Shown: positions 44,833 to 52,664 of the stretch, one piece after another
Numbering within the stretch: the first letter of the stretch is position 1
How the letters are laid out: each line of letters starts with the position of its first letter
Source of the DNA: DTU032 sp964346175
GTDB taxonomy: Bacteria; Bacillota; Clostridia; Saccharofermentanales; DTU023
Length of the DNA: 64,000 nucleotides
Assembly (NCBI GenBank): GCA_964346175.1
Contig: CAYFTG010000002.1
Span: 89,780-153,779 of the forward strand
Direction of reading: 5' to 3'
The notes under the pieces: model-generated
What the model saw: only the letters and a program-made list of their open reading frames with translations
The model's database searches: none
What the model was told of the DNA's origin: nothing
Translations under genes and position numbers: made by a program

Positions 44833-46161
44833 TTAATCATCATAATCGATTTCGTAATCCAAAATTTTTCCGGTGTAGGCTTCGATATCGTACTCGTATT
44901 CGGTATCGCCTACCTCGAACTCCACTTCGTAATACCTGCGCCCGTCATCGTCGTCGAGCTCTGTTTCCAGATCTCGCACCTGATTCCGGCTGACGCCGGC
45001 GTGCTGGAAAGCGATCTGCTCAGCTCGGGCTTTTCCTATCAAAGAACTTGCCGTTGTCGTCGGTTTGGTAGAAGGTTTCGTCGAGCCGGAGTTGGACCCG
45101 TTCGTGTTTGAGCTGGGTCTAGTAACATCGTCGTCGAAGTCCGTCTCATATTTAAGGATCGTGCCGCTTCTGGCATCAATGTCAAACTCGTACTCATTGC
45201 CTCCGGCTTCGAACTCAATCTCGTAGATCAGACGGCCGCCGTAATAATCGTAGTCGATATCTAGTTCGCGAACAGAAGACTCCGACACACCGGCATGTTC
45301 AAAAGCAATACGCTTCGCCTCATCTATGCCGATATAGGCTTTGCGGCTGGCATGTCCGGAAATATCTACTTTGACTAAGTCCGGCTGGCGTGCCTCGATC
45401 AAAAGATTCAGATCATTGATCGACAAGTTTGCCACATCCTCATATCTGATAGTGGGATCCGCTTCCACCAGCTGTTCAATTAAGGCAGCCTTGCTAGGTG
45501 AAATGCCATATTTCTCTGCCAGTTCCTCAAAATGTCTGTCGCGCGAGGAAGTCTGGCTCAACACGGAACCGTCGACGGAAAAGCTGCGCAACAAACTGCC
45601 TACTTCAGAAGAGAGCCGATGCTGGAGTTCTTCGCCTTTTCCATCATCTTTACTGTCAACGGTGATCAAGATTGAATTGTTGAGTTCAGAGATGTAGCCT
45701 TTCTGAACCATGGAGCCGATCAGGGCGTTAACACCGACTTCGAGATCTATGCCTTTGAGATCCATATCTCCGATCACTTCCCAGGCTTCACCATTGCGTG
45801 GGTTTATCTTAATAATTCTTTCTCCACGGTTGACCGAGAGCTCGATACTGGGGTTGACGTCAAACGCAACCATGGTCTCGGTAGAGTAGGTCAAATTGAG
45901 CCACAGCCCGAACACGATCACCAAGGCAGCTGCAACTGAAGCCAACGCTTTAGGCCAGCGTTTCCAAGTCGGGAAAGCCTTGATCTTTCCTTGCTCGTCA
46001 ACTTTCTGTTCCGAAGCTTCAGAATTTACTTCTGCTATTCCAGGACTAACTTCTGCTTGCTTTTCTTCAATTTGCTCGAGAACGTTAGCTAAAACATCAG
46101 GAACAGAATTTTCTACTGCGCGCTTAAGTCTATTCTCGATCATTTGATTGTTTTCTCTCAT
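44833..46161 (-). CDS. RsgI-like anti-sigma factor with two C-terminal PepSY domains (copy 1)
   Basis: 442 residues. Cytoplasmic N-terminus NNQMIENRLKRAVENSVPDV (probable sigma-binding helix region), membrane helix at about 69-91, then an extracytoplasmic RsgI-type domain beginning VAFDVNPSIELSVNRGERII. The Asn103-Pro104 bond corresponds to the self-cleavage site described for clostridial RsgI proteins. C-terminal repeats IAFEHAGVSESSVRELDIDY and IAFQHAGVSRNQVRDLETEL start two PepSY-like domains separated by a Ser/Thr/Pro linker (about 350-370). It overlaps the cognate sigma gene by four bases. Confidence 0.88.
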   Translation of the reverse strand: MRENNQMIENRLKRAVENSVPDVLANVLEQIEEKQAEVSPGIAEVNSEASEQKVDEQGKIKAFPTWKRWPKALASVAAALVIVFGLWLNLTYSTETMVAFDVNPSIELSVNRGERIIKINPRNGEAWEVIGDMDLKGIDLEVGVNALIGSMVQKGYISELNNSILITVDSKDDGKGEELQHRLSSEVGSLLRSFSVDGSVLSQTSSRDRHFEELAEKYGISPSKAALIEQLVEADPTIRYEDVANLSINDLNLLIEARQPDLVKVDISGHASRKAYIGIDEAKRIAFEHAGVSESSVRELDIDYDYYGGRLIYEIEFEAGGNEYEFDIDARSGTILKYETDFDDDVTRPSSNTNGSNSGSTKPSTKPTTTASSLIGKARAEQIAFQHAGVSRNQVRDLETELDDDDGRRYYEVEFEVGDTEYEYDIEAYTGKILDYEIDYDD

Positions 46162-46685
46162 TGTGTTTTTTCCTCCAATAGTCCTCGGAGTTTTGCTAAG
46201 GATCTATGATATTTTGATAACTCAGTTCCGAGCGGAATGTCTAGAATCTCTGCGATCTCTCGATGCTTCAGCCTTTCAACGCTAAGTAAAACCACTATTT
46301 GACGTTCATCTTCGTCTAATTGTGATAGAAGCATCTTTAAGACTAGTTTGTCGAGAGAAGATTCCGAAAAATCACTGCCCGCATCAGGAATCCAGTCTGC
46401 CTCTAGCGGCAGCTCCTTAGCCGGATTGGACCGAACTATATCCAAGGCGAGATTGCGAGCTATGCGCAAAATCCAGGTCAGAGGCTTGCCTTGCGAGCTA
46501 TAGCTGGATGAAGATTCAAAAATGCGAATATAGGTGTCTTGCATGACATCTTCTGCATCATGAGAATTTTTCACTATAGATAGGGCCAAGCCGTAGACAG
46601 CTCCCTTTGTTCGTTCATAAAGAGGGGTCATAGCTGCTGTGTCGCCAAGTGCTAGTTTACTTATATGTTTTTCAATTGTCTGCAT
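46158..46685 (-). CDS. ECF sigma factor paired with RsgI-like copy 1
   Basis: 175 residues. Region 2: NSHDAEDVMQDTYIRIFE and WILRIARNLALDIVRSNPAK; region 4: LKHREIAEILDIPLGTELSK. The open frame extends 55 codons upstream, but the ATG at 46685 has GGAG seven bases before it and gives the same length and N-terminus as the paralogue at 62098. A 24-bp palindrome lies 30 bases upstream in its leader. No separate copy of the shared promoter motif is seen, so it may be transcribed from the promoter at 48.1 kb through the RsgI-like copy 2 gene. Confidence 0.92.
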   Translation of the reverse strand: MQTIEKHISKLALGDTAAMTPLYERTKGAVYGLALSIVKNSHDAEDVMQDTYIRIFESSSSYSSQGKPLTWILRIARNLALDIVRSNPAKELPLEADWIPDAGSDFSESSLDKLVLKMLLSQLDEDERQIVVLLSVERLKHREIAEILDIPLGTELSKYHRSLAKLRGLLEEKTQ

Positions 46686-46714
46686 ATCTGATCTCCACCC
46701 CGACTGTGCAGACA

Positions 46715-46738
46715 AGCAGCGCAGGGCCCTGCGCTGCT
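46715..46738. promoter_or_regulatory. 24-bp GC-rich perfect palindrome in the sigma gene leader
   Basis: AGCAGCGCAGGG joined to CCCTGCGCTGCT. A T-rich run follows on the plus strand (GTTTTTGTTT) but not on the minus strand, so for the minus-strand genes it is a leader hairpin between RsgI-like copy 2 and sigma, and for plus-strand transcripts a terminator. Confidence 0.6.
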
Positions 46739-46812
46739 GTTTTTGTTTGCAATCTCGGGATTCTATACAAAGTGGCTTCAACTCGATGTTTCCTGCTGAA
46801 GCGGCAAGTTCC

Positions 46813-47910
46813 TTAGCGAACATTGTAGTACTTCTCCGCCCAGGTCTCATCTCCGCCGCTTAGATCCCACTTGTAGAAACCGCCACCATAGGCTCGGATT
46901 TCGAAGCTGATCTTGTGTCCGCGGTAGAAGGCTTCACCCTGATAGAGTGGTTCTTCATCATCCCAATTNNNNNNNNNNNNNNNNNNNNNNNNNNNNNNNN
47001 NNNNNNNNNNNNNNNNNNNNNNNNNNNNNNNNNNNNNNNNNNNNNNNNNNNNNNNNNNNNNNNNNNNNTCGATATCATACTCATATTCTGTATTGTTGTG
47101 TTTGAACTCGACTTCGTAGATTAGATATCCATCATCCGTATCCAATTCGACTTCCAGTTCTCTAACTTCTTCTGCGTTCACTTCTGCGTGGCTAAAGGCT
47201 ATGCTTGTGGCTCTTTCATAACCTATATATTTTTTCTCGCTGGCATGACCGGATGTTTTTACCTGTTCAATTTCTGCCTGTCGAGATTCGATCAAAAGGC
47301 TGATGTCGTTGATTGACAATTCGACCACATCTTCGTAAGTGAGAGTCGAGTCCTGAGCGATCAGTTTTTCTATCAGGCTAGCCTTACTGCGAGAGATGCC
47401 GTATTTTTCTGCTAAATCCTCGGCAAAATCGTCATCTGCTGTCTGGGCTAGGATGGCTCCGTCGAGCGAGAGACCTTTTAGTAAAGACGAAACTTCAGTG
47501 CTCAGTCGCTCTTGTAGTTGCTCGCCTCTCTCGGAATCTTTACTGTTTACTGTAATCAGGATGGCGTTATCCATCTCGGTGATGTAACCTTTCTGCACCA
47601 TGGAACCGATCAGCGCATTGACGGCTACGTCAAGATTTACGCCCTTTAAGCGCATATCGCCGACGACTTCATGGGCTTCCATGTTTCTGCTATTCACCTT
47701 GATGATTTTCTCTGCACGGTTAACTGAAAGTTCGATGCTGGGGTTGACGTCAAATGCCACTACTGCTGCAGTTGAGTAGTTGCTGCTGCCAAACCAGACA
47801 CCGAATATTAGCACGAAAGCCAGAGCTATGGGTGCTACTACCTTTAACCAGCGTCGGGAGTTTTTCGTTTCTTTGTGTGCGACTTCTTCATTTCTATAAT
47901 TAGTATCCAT
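46813..47910 (-). CDS. RsgI-like protein lacking the sigma-binding N-terminus (copy 2)
   Basis: About 365 residues including a 100-N gap (46969-47068), so the length and C-terminal frame are uncertain. It starts MDTNYRNEEVAHKETKNSRR, only 20 residues before the membrane helix (about 21-41), whereas copies 1 and 3 have about 70. The RsgI domain is intact with FDVNPSIELSVNR and the Asn56-Pro57 bond. One PepSY-like repeat (IAFSHAEVNAEEVRELEVEL) precedes the gap and a divergent tail (SFEIRAYGGGFYKWDLSGGD) follows. No sigma gene lies directly upstream. Likely a sensor-only relic or decoy. Confidence 0.8.
   Translation of the reverse strand: MDTNYRNEEVAHKETKNSRRWLKVVAPIALAFVLIFGVWFGSSNYSTAAVVAFDVNPSIELSVNRAEKIIKVNSRNMEAHEVVGDMRLKGVNLDVAVNALIGSMVQKGYITEMDNAILITVNSKDSERGEQLQERLSTEVSSLLKGLSLDGAILAQTADDDFAEDLAEKYGISRSKASLIEKLIAQDSTLTYEDVVELSINDISLLIESRQAEIEQVKTSGHASEKKYIGYERATSIAFSHAEVNAEEVRELEVELDTDDGYLIYEVEFKHNNTEYEYDIXXXXXXXXXXXXXXXXXXXXXXXXXXXXXXXXXXNWDDEEPLYQGEAFYRGHKISFEIRAYGGGFYKWDLSGGDETWAEKYYNVR
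46969..47068. other. Assembly gap (100 N) inside RsgI-like copy 2
   Basis: The gap falls in the PepSY repeat region, where near-identical domains in this window could have broken the assembly. Confidence 0.95.
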
Positions 47911-47996
47911 TTTCAAAGCCTCTTTCTTTCAATATTCAGCAGGAGATTAGTAAAACAATAAGGATAGCTACTTCAAGCATTGATCTCTTGTTTCAC
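47911..47996 (-). pseudogene. Decayed 5' coding remnant of RsgI-like copy 2
   Basis: GGAGAGAAGGAA then GTG AAA CAA GAG ATC AAT GCT TGA starts at 47996. Downstream ATTGAAAGAAAGAGGC-TTTGAAAATG matches ATTGAAGAGAAAGAGGC-ACAAAAAATG of copy 3 (codons 31-39), and the preceding 43 bases align at about 60% identity by eye. This looks like the former sigma-binding N-terminus of copy 2, broken by a deletion and frameshifts, leaving an internal ATG as start. Confidence 0.55.
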
Positions 47997-48098
47997 TTCC
48001 TTCTCTCCTGTATGAGTACATTCAGGATGGGCGTGTAGTTCATTCCTAGAAGAAAGGATCTGCTTCTAATTAAGAACTTTCAAAACCCATCTACCCTA

Positions 48099-48124
48099 AT
48101 AACGGGTGAGGAGGCTGTTTTATT
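48099..48124 (-). promoter_or_regulatory. Shared sigma-locus motif, copy 2
   Basis: On the minus strand AATAAAA (48124-48118), 13 bases CAGCCTCCTCACC, CGTTAT (48104-48099). The flanks also match the copy at 61998 (TGCAATAAAAC). It lies 188 bases before the copy 2 start, about 100 bases before the decayed original start. Confidence 0.65.
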
Positions 48125-48187
48125 GCATTGAATTTTAAAAAAGGGGAAAGATCACAAACAAAATATTGTTGTATCAGCTCCAACTTT

Positions 48188-48275
48188 CGTGCCTGGCACA
48201 GAACTGAACTTGTTTGACAGAAATTGACTGGCTTGATCAACTTTCGTGCCTGGCACGAAAATCAACCAGGCACGA
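48188..48275. repeat. Two copies of the GTGCCTGGCAC repeat
   Basis: CGTGCCTGGCACAGAACTGA then ACTT at 48188-48211, and CGTGCCTGGCACGAAAATCA then AC at 48245-48266, immediately followed by a partial core CCAGGCACGA (48267-48276). They fill the spacer between the sigma/RsgI locus and the peptide locus; nothing else is visible from 48125 to 48284. Confidence 0.88.
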
Positions 48276-48284
48276 CAAATCACT

Positions 48285-49493
48285 TTACATAACTTGTGGC
48301 CAGACCTCACTCAGCACTCGAATAATGTTGCCACTAAGAACTTTTTCAATATCGTCATCGCTATAGCCACGGCGTATTAACATGCGGATCAGATTATGAG
48401 AGGTTTCTGTTGGATTCTCCATACCCTCTACGAAAGGAACTGTCTCATACTCCGAAGTTTGCGTATCACTCTTGGAAAAATGCTTCGCAAAAACCTCATG
48501 CAAACCCACATGATCCCCATATAAGGTATCCGGCCCAAAAGCAAGATGATCAATCCCACAGACAGATACAAGATGATCGAAATGATCAAACACCGACTCA
48601 ATACTATGCCTCGGATGCTGAGCAGAAATCGTCGTATGAGGTGCGGCCTCAACTCCAATAACACCGCCTTTATCCGCACAAGCTTTAAGCACTTCATCAG
48701 GGAACATCCTTTTACTAGCGCTAAGTGTGTGCGAACCAACATGAGTCAGAAAGATCGGCTTCTCGCTGGCTGCGATTACATCTAAGGTACTCTGATATGC
48801 AGTATGAGAACAGTCGATCGCCATCCCGACCTGATTCATCCTCCGCACCGCCTCGCGGCCAAAAGCAGTCAGACCACCATCACGCTCTTCTTTAATCCCG
48901 CTTGCCAAACCGTTGCTCTCGCTATATGCAATCCCCATCATACGGACACCAAAACCAAAAAGGACGTCTATACGATCCAGCTCATTTTCAATTAAAGCCG
49001 CCCCCTCGACTGCAGGGATCAAACAGATACGGCCGCTAGCACGAGCCAGCTCGAAATCAGCAATACTCCTACAACGCATCAGCATGCTTTGATGCTCCAG
49101 ATCACATAGCCGCATGCCTATGTCATAGAGAATATCCTCCCATTTCCAACCGTTCTTCGATCGGATCAGAGTAGTGCCGTCGAGCATATTATCGAAGACA
49201 ACGTCATAGCAGCTTTGACTAAGTCTTTCATAGGCGCAAACATCGCGGCCTTCTCTCGTGTAATCTACAATTTGTGATAAATCTTTCGGTAAGCAGGTAG
49301 GATGCTCATGCAGAGAAATAACGATTTGATCACGCGCAATAGCTCGTGCTCTAGCGTCATCCTCGGCACTCAGCTCTAGCAAATAGTCTGTACGACCATC
49401 TAAAACTTCTCGCATCTCCCAAGCTTGATAATCTACATTTTTCTCCAGATAATCATAGGCTCGGTAGCCATCGTACTTCTTGTTTACACCCAT
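48285..49493 (-). CDS. M19-family (membrane dipeptidase-like) peptidase, copy 2 in the operon
   Basis: 402 residues. Zinc-dependent dipeptidase fold: ISLHEHPTCLP (His62, His64), VEGAALIEN (bridging Glu), GIAYSESNGLASG, DCSHTAYQST and THVGSH for metal and substrate contacts, and HLAFGPDTLYGDH. In characterised M19 enzymes the first motif is HxD; here it is HxH. The open frame runs 22 codons upstream through a repeat element, but the ATG at 49493 has GTGAGG upstream and aligns with the paralogue's MGKNKKYDGY. No signal peptide, so it probably acts in the cytoplasm on imported peptides. Confidence 0.88.
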   Translation of the reverse strand: MGVNKKYDGYRAYDYLEKNVDYQAWEMREVLDGRTDYLLELSAEDDARARAIARDQIVISLHEHPTCLPKDLSQIVDYTREGRDVCAYERLSQSCYDVVFDNMLDGTTLIRSKNGWKWEDILYDIGMRLCDLEHQSMLMRCRSIADFELARASGRICLIPAVEGAALIENELDRIDVLFGFGVRMMGIAYSESNGLASGIKEERDGGLTAFGREAVRRMNQVGMAIDCSHTAYQSTLDVIAASEKPIFLTHVGSHTLSASKRMFPDEVLKACADKGGVIGVEAAPHTTISAQHPRHSIESVFDHFDHLVSVCGIDHLAFGPDTLYGDHVGLHEVFAKHFSKSDTQTSEYETVPFVEGMENPTETSHNLIRMLIRRGYSDDDIEKVLSGNIIRVLSEVWPQVM

Positions 49494-49514
49494 AAATAGT
49501 AACCTCACATAAAG

Positions 49515-49551
49515 CAAGTCATATTCTGTGCCTGGCACAAAATATGACTTG
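49515..49551. repeat. 37-bp imperfect palindromic repeat (variant arms)
   Basis: CAAGTCATATTCTGTGCC-T-GGCACAAAATATGACTTG with one mismatched pair. Same core as the other copies, but the arms read AAGTCATATT instead of AAGTTGATTTTC, like the half copy at 41486. Confidence 0.9.
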
Positions 49552-49581
49552 TTTGACACATTAGTCTAAAACTCAGTCGGT

Positions 49582-49623
49582 CCTACCACCGCCGGCCTAC
49601 CACCGTCGGCCTACTGCCGACCC
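49582..49623. repeat. 14-bp GC-rich tandem repeat
   Basis: CCTACCACCGCCGG, CCTACCACCGTCGG and a degenerate CCTACTGCCGACCC in the spacer between the two dipeptidase genes. Confidence 0.75.
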
Positions 49624-49655
49624 GCAGTTCGCCCAGCCGGCCTCTCAGCCAGCCA

Positions 49656-50858
49656 CTATGCCCAGTTCGCCTCGAGCACGCGGATAGTATTCAATCCCAT
49701 TACTTTCGCGATATCCTCGTCCGAGTAATTCTGCGAAACCAAGTAACGAACGATATTATGCGAAGCCTCCGTTGGGTTTTCGAAACCTTTAACATAGTCG
49801 ACCTCTTCATAATCATCACGATTGCCCTTAGTCTCCCCAGTAGAGAGATGCGCAGCAAAAGCCCGATGCAGCCCGACATGATCCCCATACAGGGTGTCCG
49901 GCCCGAAGCTGACATGATCAATTCCCACCAAATCCTTCACATACTCAAAGTGATCCATCACCGAATAAACCGAGTGATCAGGATGCGCCTTGGTCAGCGT
50001 CGTGTGCGGTGCCGCCTCAATACCGATAAGACCACCGGCAGCGGCCACAGCCTTCAGCACCTCATCATCAGCCAAACGCTTGCTGTCCCACAAAGCGCGA
50101 GCGCCAATGTGGCTCAGGAAAATCGGCTTCTCACTAACTTCCACAACATCCAAGGTAGTCTGCTTGCTAGCGTGCGAGCAATCAATCGCCATGCCCACCT
50201 GGTTCATGCGCTTGACAGCCTGACGCCCAAAAGCAGTCAGCCCGCCATCCCTGTCTTCCTTGAGACCGGTCCCTAAACCATTCGACTCACTATAAGTAAT
50301 CCCAAGCAGGCGCACTCCGAAACCGTACAGAATATCAATGCGATCCAGCTCATTCTCGATCGGAGCGGCCCCCTCAATCACGGGAACCACAGCAATCTTG
50401 CCCTCATTAAAGGCACGATAGATATCCTCGACCTTACTGCAGCGAATCGCATAAGTCTGCTGTTCGAGATCGCACAGACGCACGCCCAGATCCTGCAAAA
50501 CTTCCGACCACTTCCAGCCCACCTTTGAATGGATAGTGCAAGTGCCGTCCATTAAGTTATCAAAAACACAATCCAGATAACTCCGAGAAAGTGCCTCATA
50601 GGCGCAGGACTGCCTGCCCTCGCGATTAAACGCAAACACATCATCCATATTCTTCGGAAACAAAACCGGATGATCATGCAACGAGATCATTACGTTCTCG
50701 GCTGCCAATTTTTCGACGCGACTTTCCTCTTCCTCTGAAAGCGGGATCAGATAAGAAGGAAAGGTCTTATCAGCGTCACAGAGCTCGAATCTTTCAAAAT
50801 CGTGCTCGTCTAAGTAACTGTACGCGACATAGCCGTCGTACTTTTTATTTTTTCCCAT
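49656..50858 (-). CDS. M19-family (membrane dipeptidase-like) peptidase, copy 1 in the operon
   Basis: 400 residues, full-length paralogue of the following gene. Metal motifs: ISLHDHPVLFP (His61, His63), VIEGAAPIEN, DCSHASKQTT, SHIGARAL and HVSFGPDTLYGDH. The sequence GLGTGLKEDRDGGLTAFGRQ is almost shared between copies. The HxH first motif is kept, so it is not a chance mutation. It follows the solute-binding protein gene and a stable hairpin, and is transcribed with the peptide transporter. D- or unusual dipeptides are plausible substrates given the adjacent D-aminoacylase. Confidence 0.88.
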   Translation of the reverse strand: MGKNKKYDGYVAYSYLDEHDFERFELCDADKTFPSYLIPLSEEEESRVEKLAAENVMISLHDHPVLFPKNMDDVFAFNREGRQSCAYEALSRSYLDCVFDNLMDGTCTIHSKVGWKWSEVLQDLGVRLCDLEQQTYAIRCSKVEDIYRAFNEGKIAVVPVIEGAAPIENELDRIDILYGFGVRLLGITYSESNGLGTGLKEDRDGGLTAFGRQAVKRMNQVGMAIDCSHASKQTTLDVVEVSEKPIFLSHIGARALWDSKRLADDEVLKAVAAAGGLIGIEAAPHTTLTKAHPDHSVYSVMDHFEYVKDLVGIDHVSFGPDTLYGDHVGLHRAFAAHLSTGETKGNRDDYEEVDYVKGFENPTEASHNIVRYLVSQNYSDEDIAKVMGLNTIRVLEANWA

Positions 50859-50883
50859 AAAATACTCCTATTATCTGCCCGAA

Positions 50884-50908
50884 GCCGGCGGCAATCATCG
50901 CCGCCGGC
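50884..50908. other. Stable hairpin between binding-protein and dipeptidase genes
   Basis: GCCGGCGGC, loop AATCATC, GCCGCCGGC: nine perfect GC-rich pairs without T-tract, 30 bases after the binding-protein stop. Such hairpins often protect the mRNA of highly expressed binding proteins. Confidence 0.6.
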
Positions 50909-50937
50909 CCAGGCCTCGAGAGGTAAAAATGAGCAAA

Positions 50938-52608
50938 TTAATTGTTCGGTGTAATTTTTACCACGTTATCTGCGTCAAATACTCCGTTATTGCCGGGAGA
51001 CAAAGTGTAACCGCTGAAATTCGAGGTATTGACTGCGAATGTGTTGGTTGCAACGAAAAGGTTGACAGTAGGCATTCTTTCCACGAAGAGTTTCTGCCAC
51101 TCATCAATGATCTTGACGCGCTCTTCATATTCCACTGTTTGACGAGATTGGAGTAGCAAATCTTCCATCTCTTGATCGTTGTAGTCCATGAAGTTCAAGG
51201 TTTCATTCATGCCATAGATAATGTGCAGAGCTGTATCAACGTCATCAATAACGCCCCAGACGCTATAGCTGATGTCATACTCGTGCCCTTGCGTCACCTT
51301 AGCTGAGAAGGTTGCTGCATCAGTAGGCACCAATGTAACTTCAACGCCCATCTTAGCAAGGTTGGAACGCACGATCTCTACCACTGAATCAGCAGCAGCC
51401 AGACCGGCACGATAGATCAACTCAAACGCGAGTTTTTCACCGTCAGCATTTTCACGCACGCCATCACCGTCACTATCGACGTAACCGGATTCTTCCAAGA
51501 GCTGGGCTCCGGCCTCGATGTCGAAGGAGGGCTGTTTAATGCCTGATGCTGCAAAGTCTTTCCAGACCGGTGAAACCGGTGTTTCCATAGGAACCGCTCC
51601 ACCCTGGTATGCAACCTGGCAAATGGCGTCGCGATCATAGCCCATGGAGAGCGCCATGCGGACGTTTACATCACGCAAAAGCTCATTAGATTGTGAAAAA
51701 GAGCTAAAGCCATAGCCCAGCGACTGGGTCGACAAAAATTCCATATCCGGATTAGTGGACAACTGGGACTGCGAAGCAACGCTCACATAGTCGGCTGTGC
51801 AATCTATCTCACCATTCTGCAGGGCGAGAACCATTGTGTTTTCATCTGTGTAAACACGGAAAACAATTTCATCAATTGCTACATCAGTCAAAGTGTAGTG
51901 AGGATTTTTCTTCAGCAGAACATACTCTCCCTGACTTTCTTCGGCAATGTAGAAAGGTCCATAACCGACGCCACTATAATTGTGATTCATGGGATCGTCT
52001 ACGTCAGCAAATTCTTGTTCCGGCAGTGGGCTGACCCAGAATCCGGCTTGGTTAAAGAAGTTGACATCTGGAGATTTTAAGTTGTAAACAACAGTCAGCT
52101 CGTCCGGAGTCTCAACGCTCTCAACATTCGTAAACATGCTGGCGTTGTACCCGAATTCTTTTTCCACCAAATATTCAGCAGTAAATTTCATGTCAGATGA
52201 ATCAAAAGGCTCACCATCGGACCAAACTAAGCCGCTCGGCAGAGTAACTGTGAACTGGGTAGCATCGTCGTTCGATGACCAAGTTGTGCCGTATACTCCG
52301 ACCTTTTTGCCATTGTCGTCGATTTTGACCAGACTCGGCATAGCGATCGAAGCTATCAACGATGAATTGCGATCGTTGTTGCTCCACGTGTTAAGACTTA
52401 CCGGAGCCGATGACAGACCGACATTAAGACGGACTACATCATCTTCTGCTCCATTGCCTTCAGTTTCCTTAGCACCGGGTTCACTTGATTGTGATCCACT
52501 CGGCTTGGTTTGGGGAGTTTCTGTCTTGTCTCCACCACAAGCACTAAAGAAGAGGCTGGCTACCAATACTAGACACAAGAGTGCCAAATATTTTCTTGTT
52601 CTTTTCAT
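50938..52608 (-). CDS. Peptide ABC transporter substrate-binding lipoprotein
   Basis: 556 residues. Lipoprotein signal with lipobox LFFSAC, lipidated Cys24, then a Gly/Ser/Glu-rich tether and an SBP_bac_5 (OppA/DppA) fold. It captures extracellular oligopeptides or dipeptides for the membrane permease. Family core: GYGPFYIAEESQGEYVLLKKNPHY and MALSMGYDRDAICQVAYQGG. AGGAGG lies before the ATG. It is placed after the D-aminoacylase gene and before the dipeptidases in the same operon, separated from the permease genes. Confidence 0.94.
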   Translation of the reverse strand: MKRTRKYLALLCLVLVASLFFSACGGDKTETPQTKPSGSQSSEPGAKETEGNGAEDDVVRLNVGLSSAPVSLNTWSNNDRNSSLIASIAMPSLVKIDDNGKKVGVYGTTWSSNDDATQFTVTLPSGLVWSDGEPFDSSDMKFTAEYLVEKEFGYNASMFTNVESVETPDELTVVYNLKSPDVNFFNQAGFWVSPLPEQEFADVDDPMNHNYSGVGYGPFYIAEESQGEYVLLKKNPHYTLTDVAIDEIVFRVYTDENTMVLALQNGEIDCTADYVSVASQSQLSTNPDMEFLSTQSLGYGFSSFSQSNELLRDVNVRMALSMGYDRDAICQVAYQGGAVPMETPVSPVWKDFAASGIKQPSFDIEAGAQLLEESGYVDSDGDGVRENADGEKLAFELIYRAGLAAADSVVEIVRSNLAKMGVEVTLVPTDAATFSAKVTQGHEYDISYSVWGVIDDVDTALHIIYGMNETLNFMDYNDQEMEDLLLQSRQTVEYEERVKIIDEWQKLFVERMPTVNLFVATNTFAVNTSNFSGYTLSPGNNGVFDADNVVKITPNN

Positions 52609-52664
52609 TTCTTTTCCTCCTAATATCTAAGACGGCGATATAGATCTGCCATCAGAGATTCTCA

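Noticed and set aside
46686..46850. 55-codon N-terminal extension of the sigma gene
   Set aside because: It would overlap RsgI-like copy 2 and the palindrome; the paralogous sigma gene starts at the internal Met.
47943..47987. Hydrophobic 14-codon peptide frame (MLEVAILIVLLISC) upstream of RsgI-like copy 2
   Set aside because: No good ribosome site, and the bases align with the decayed coding region of the former N-terminus, so it is probably a by-product of frameshifting.
49494..49559. Upstream 22-codon extension of the second dipeptidase
   Set aside because: It translates the palindromic repeat; the paralogue starts at the equivalent of the internal ATG, which has its own ribosome site.
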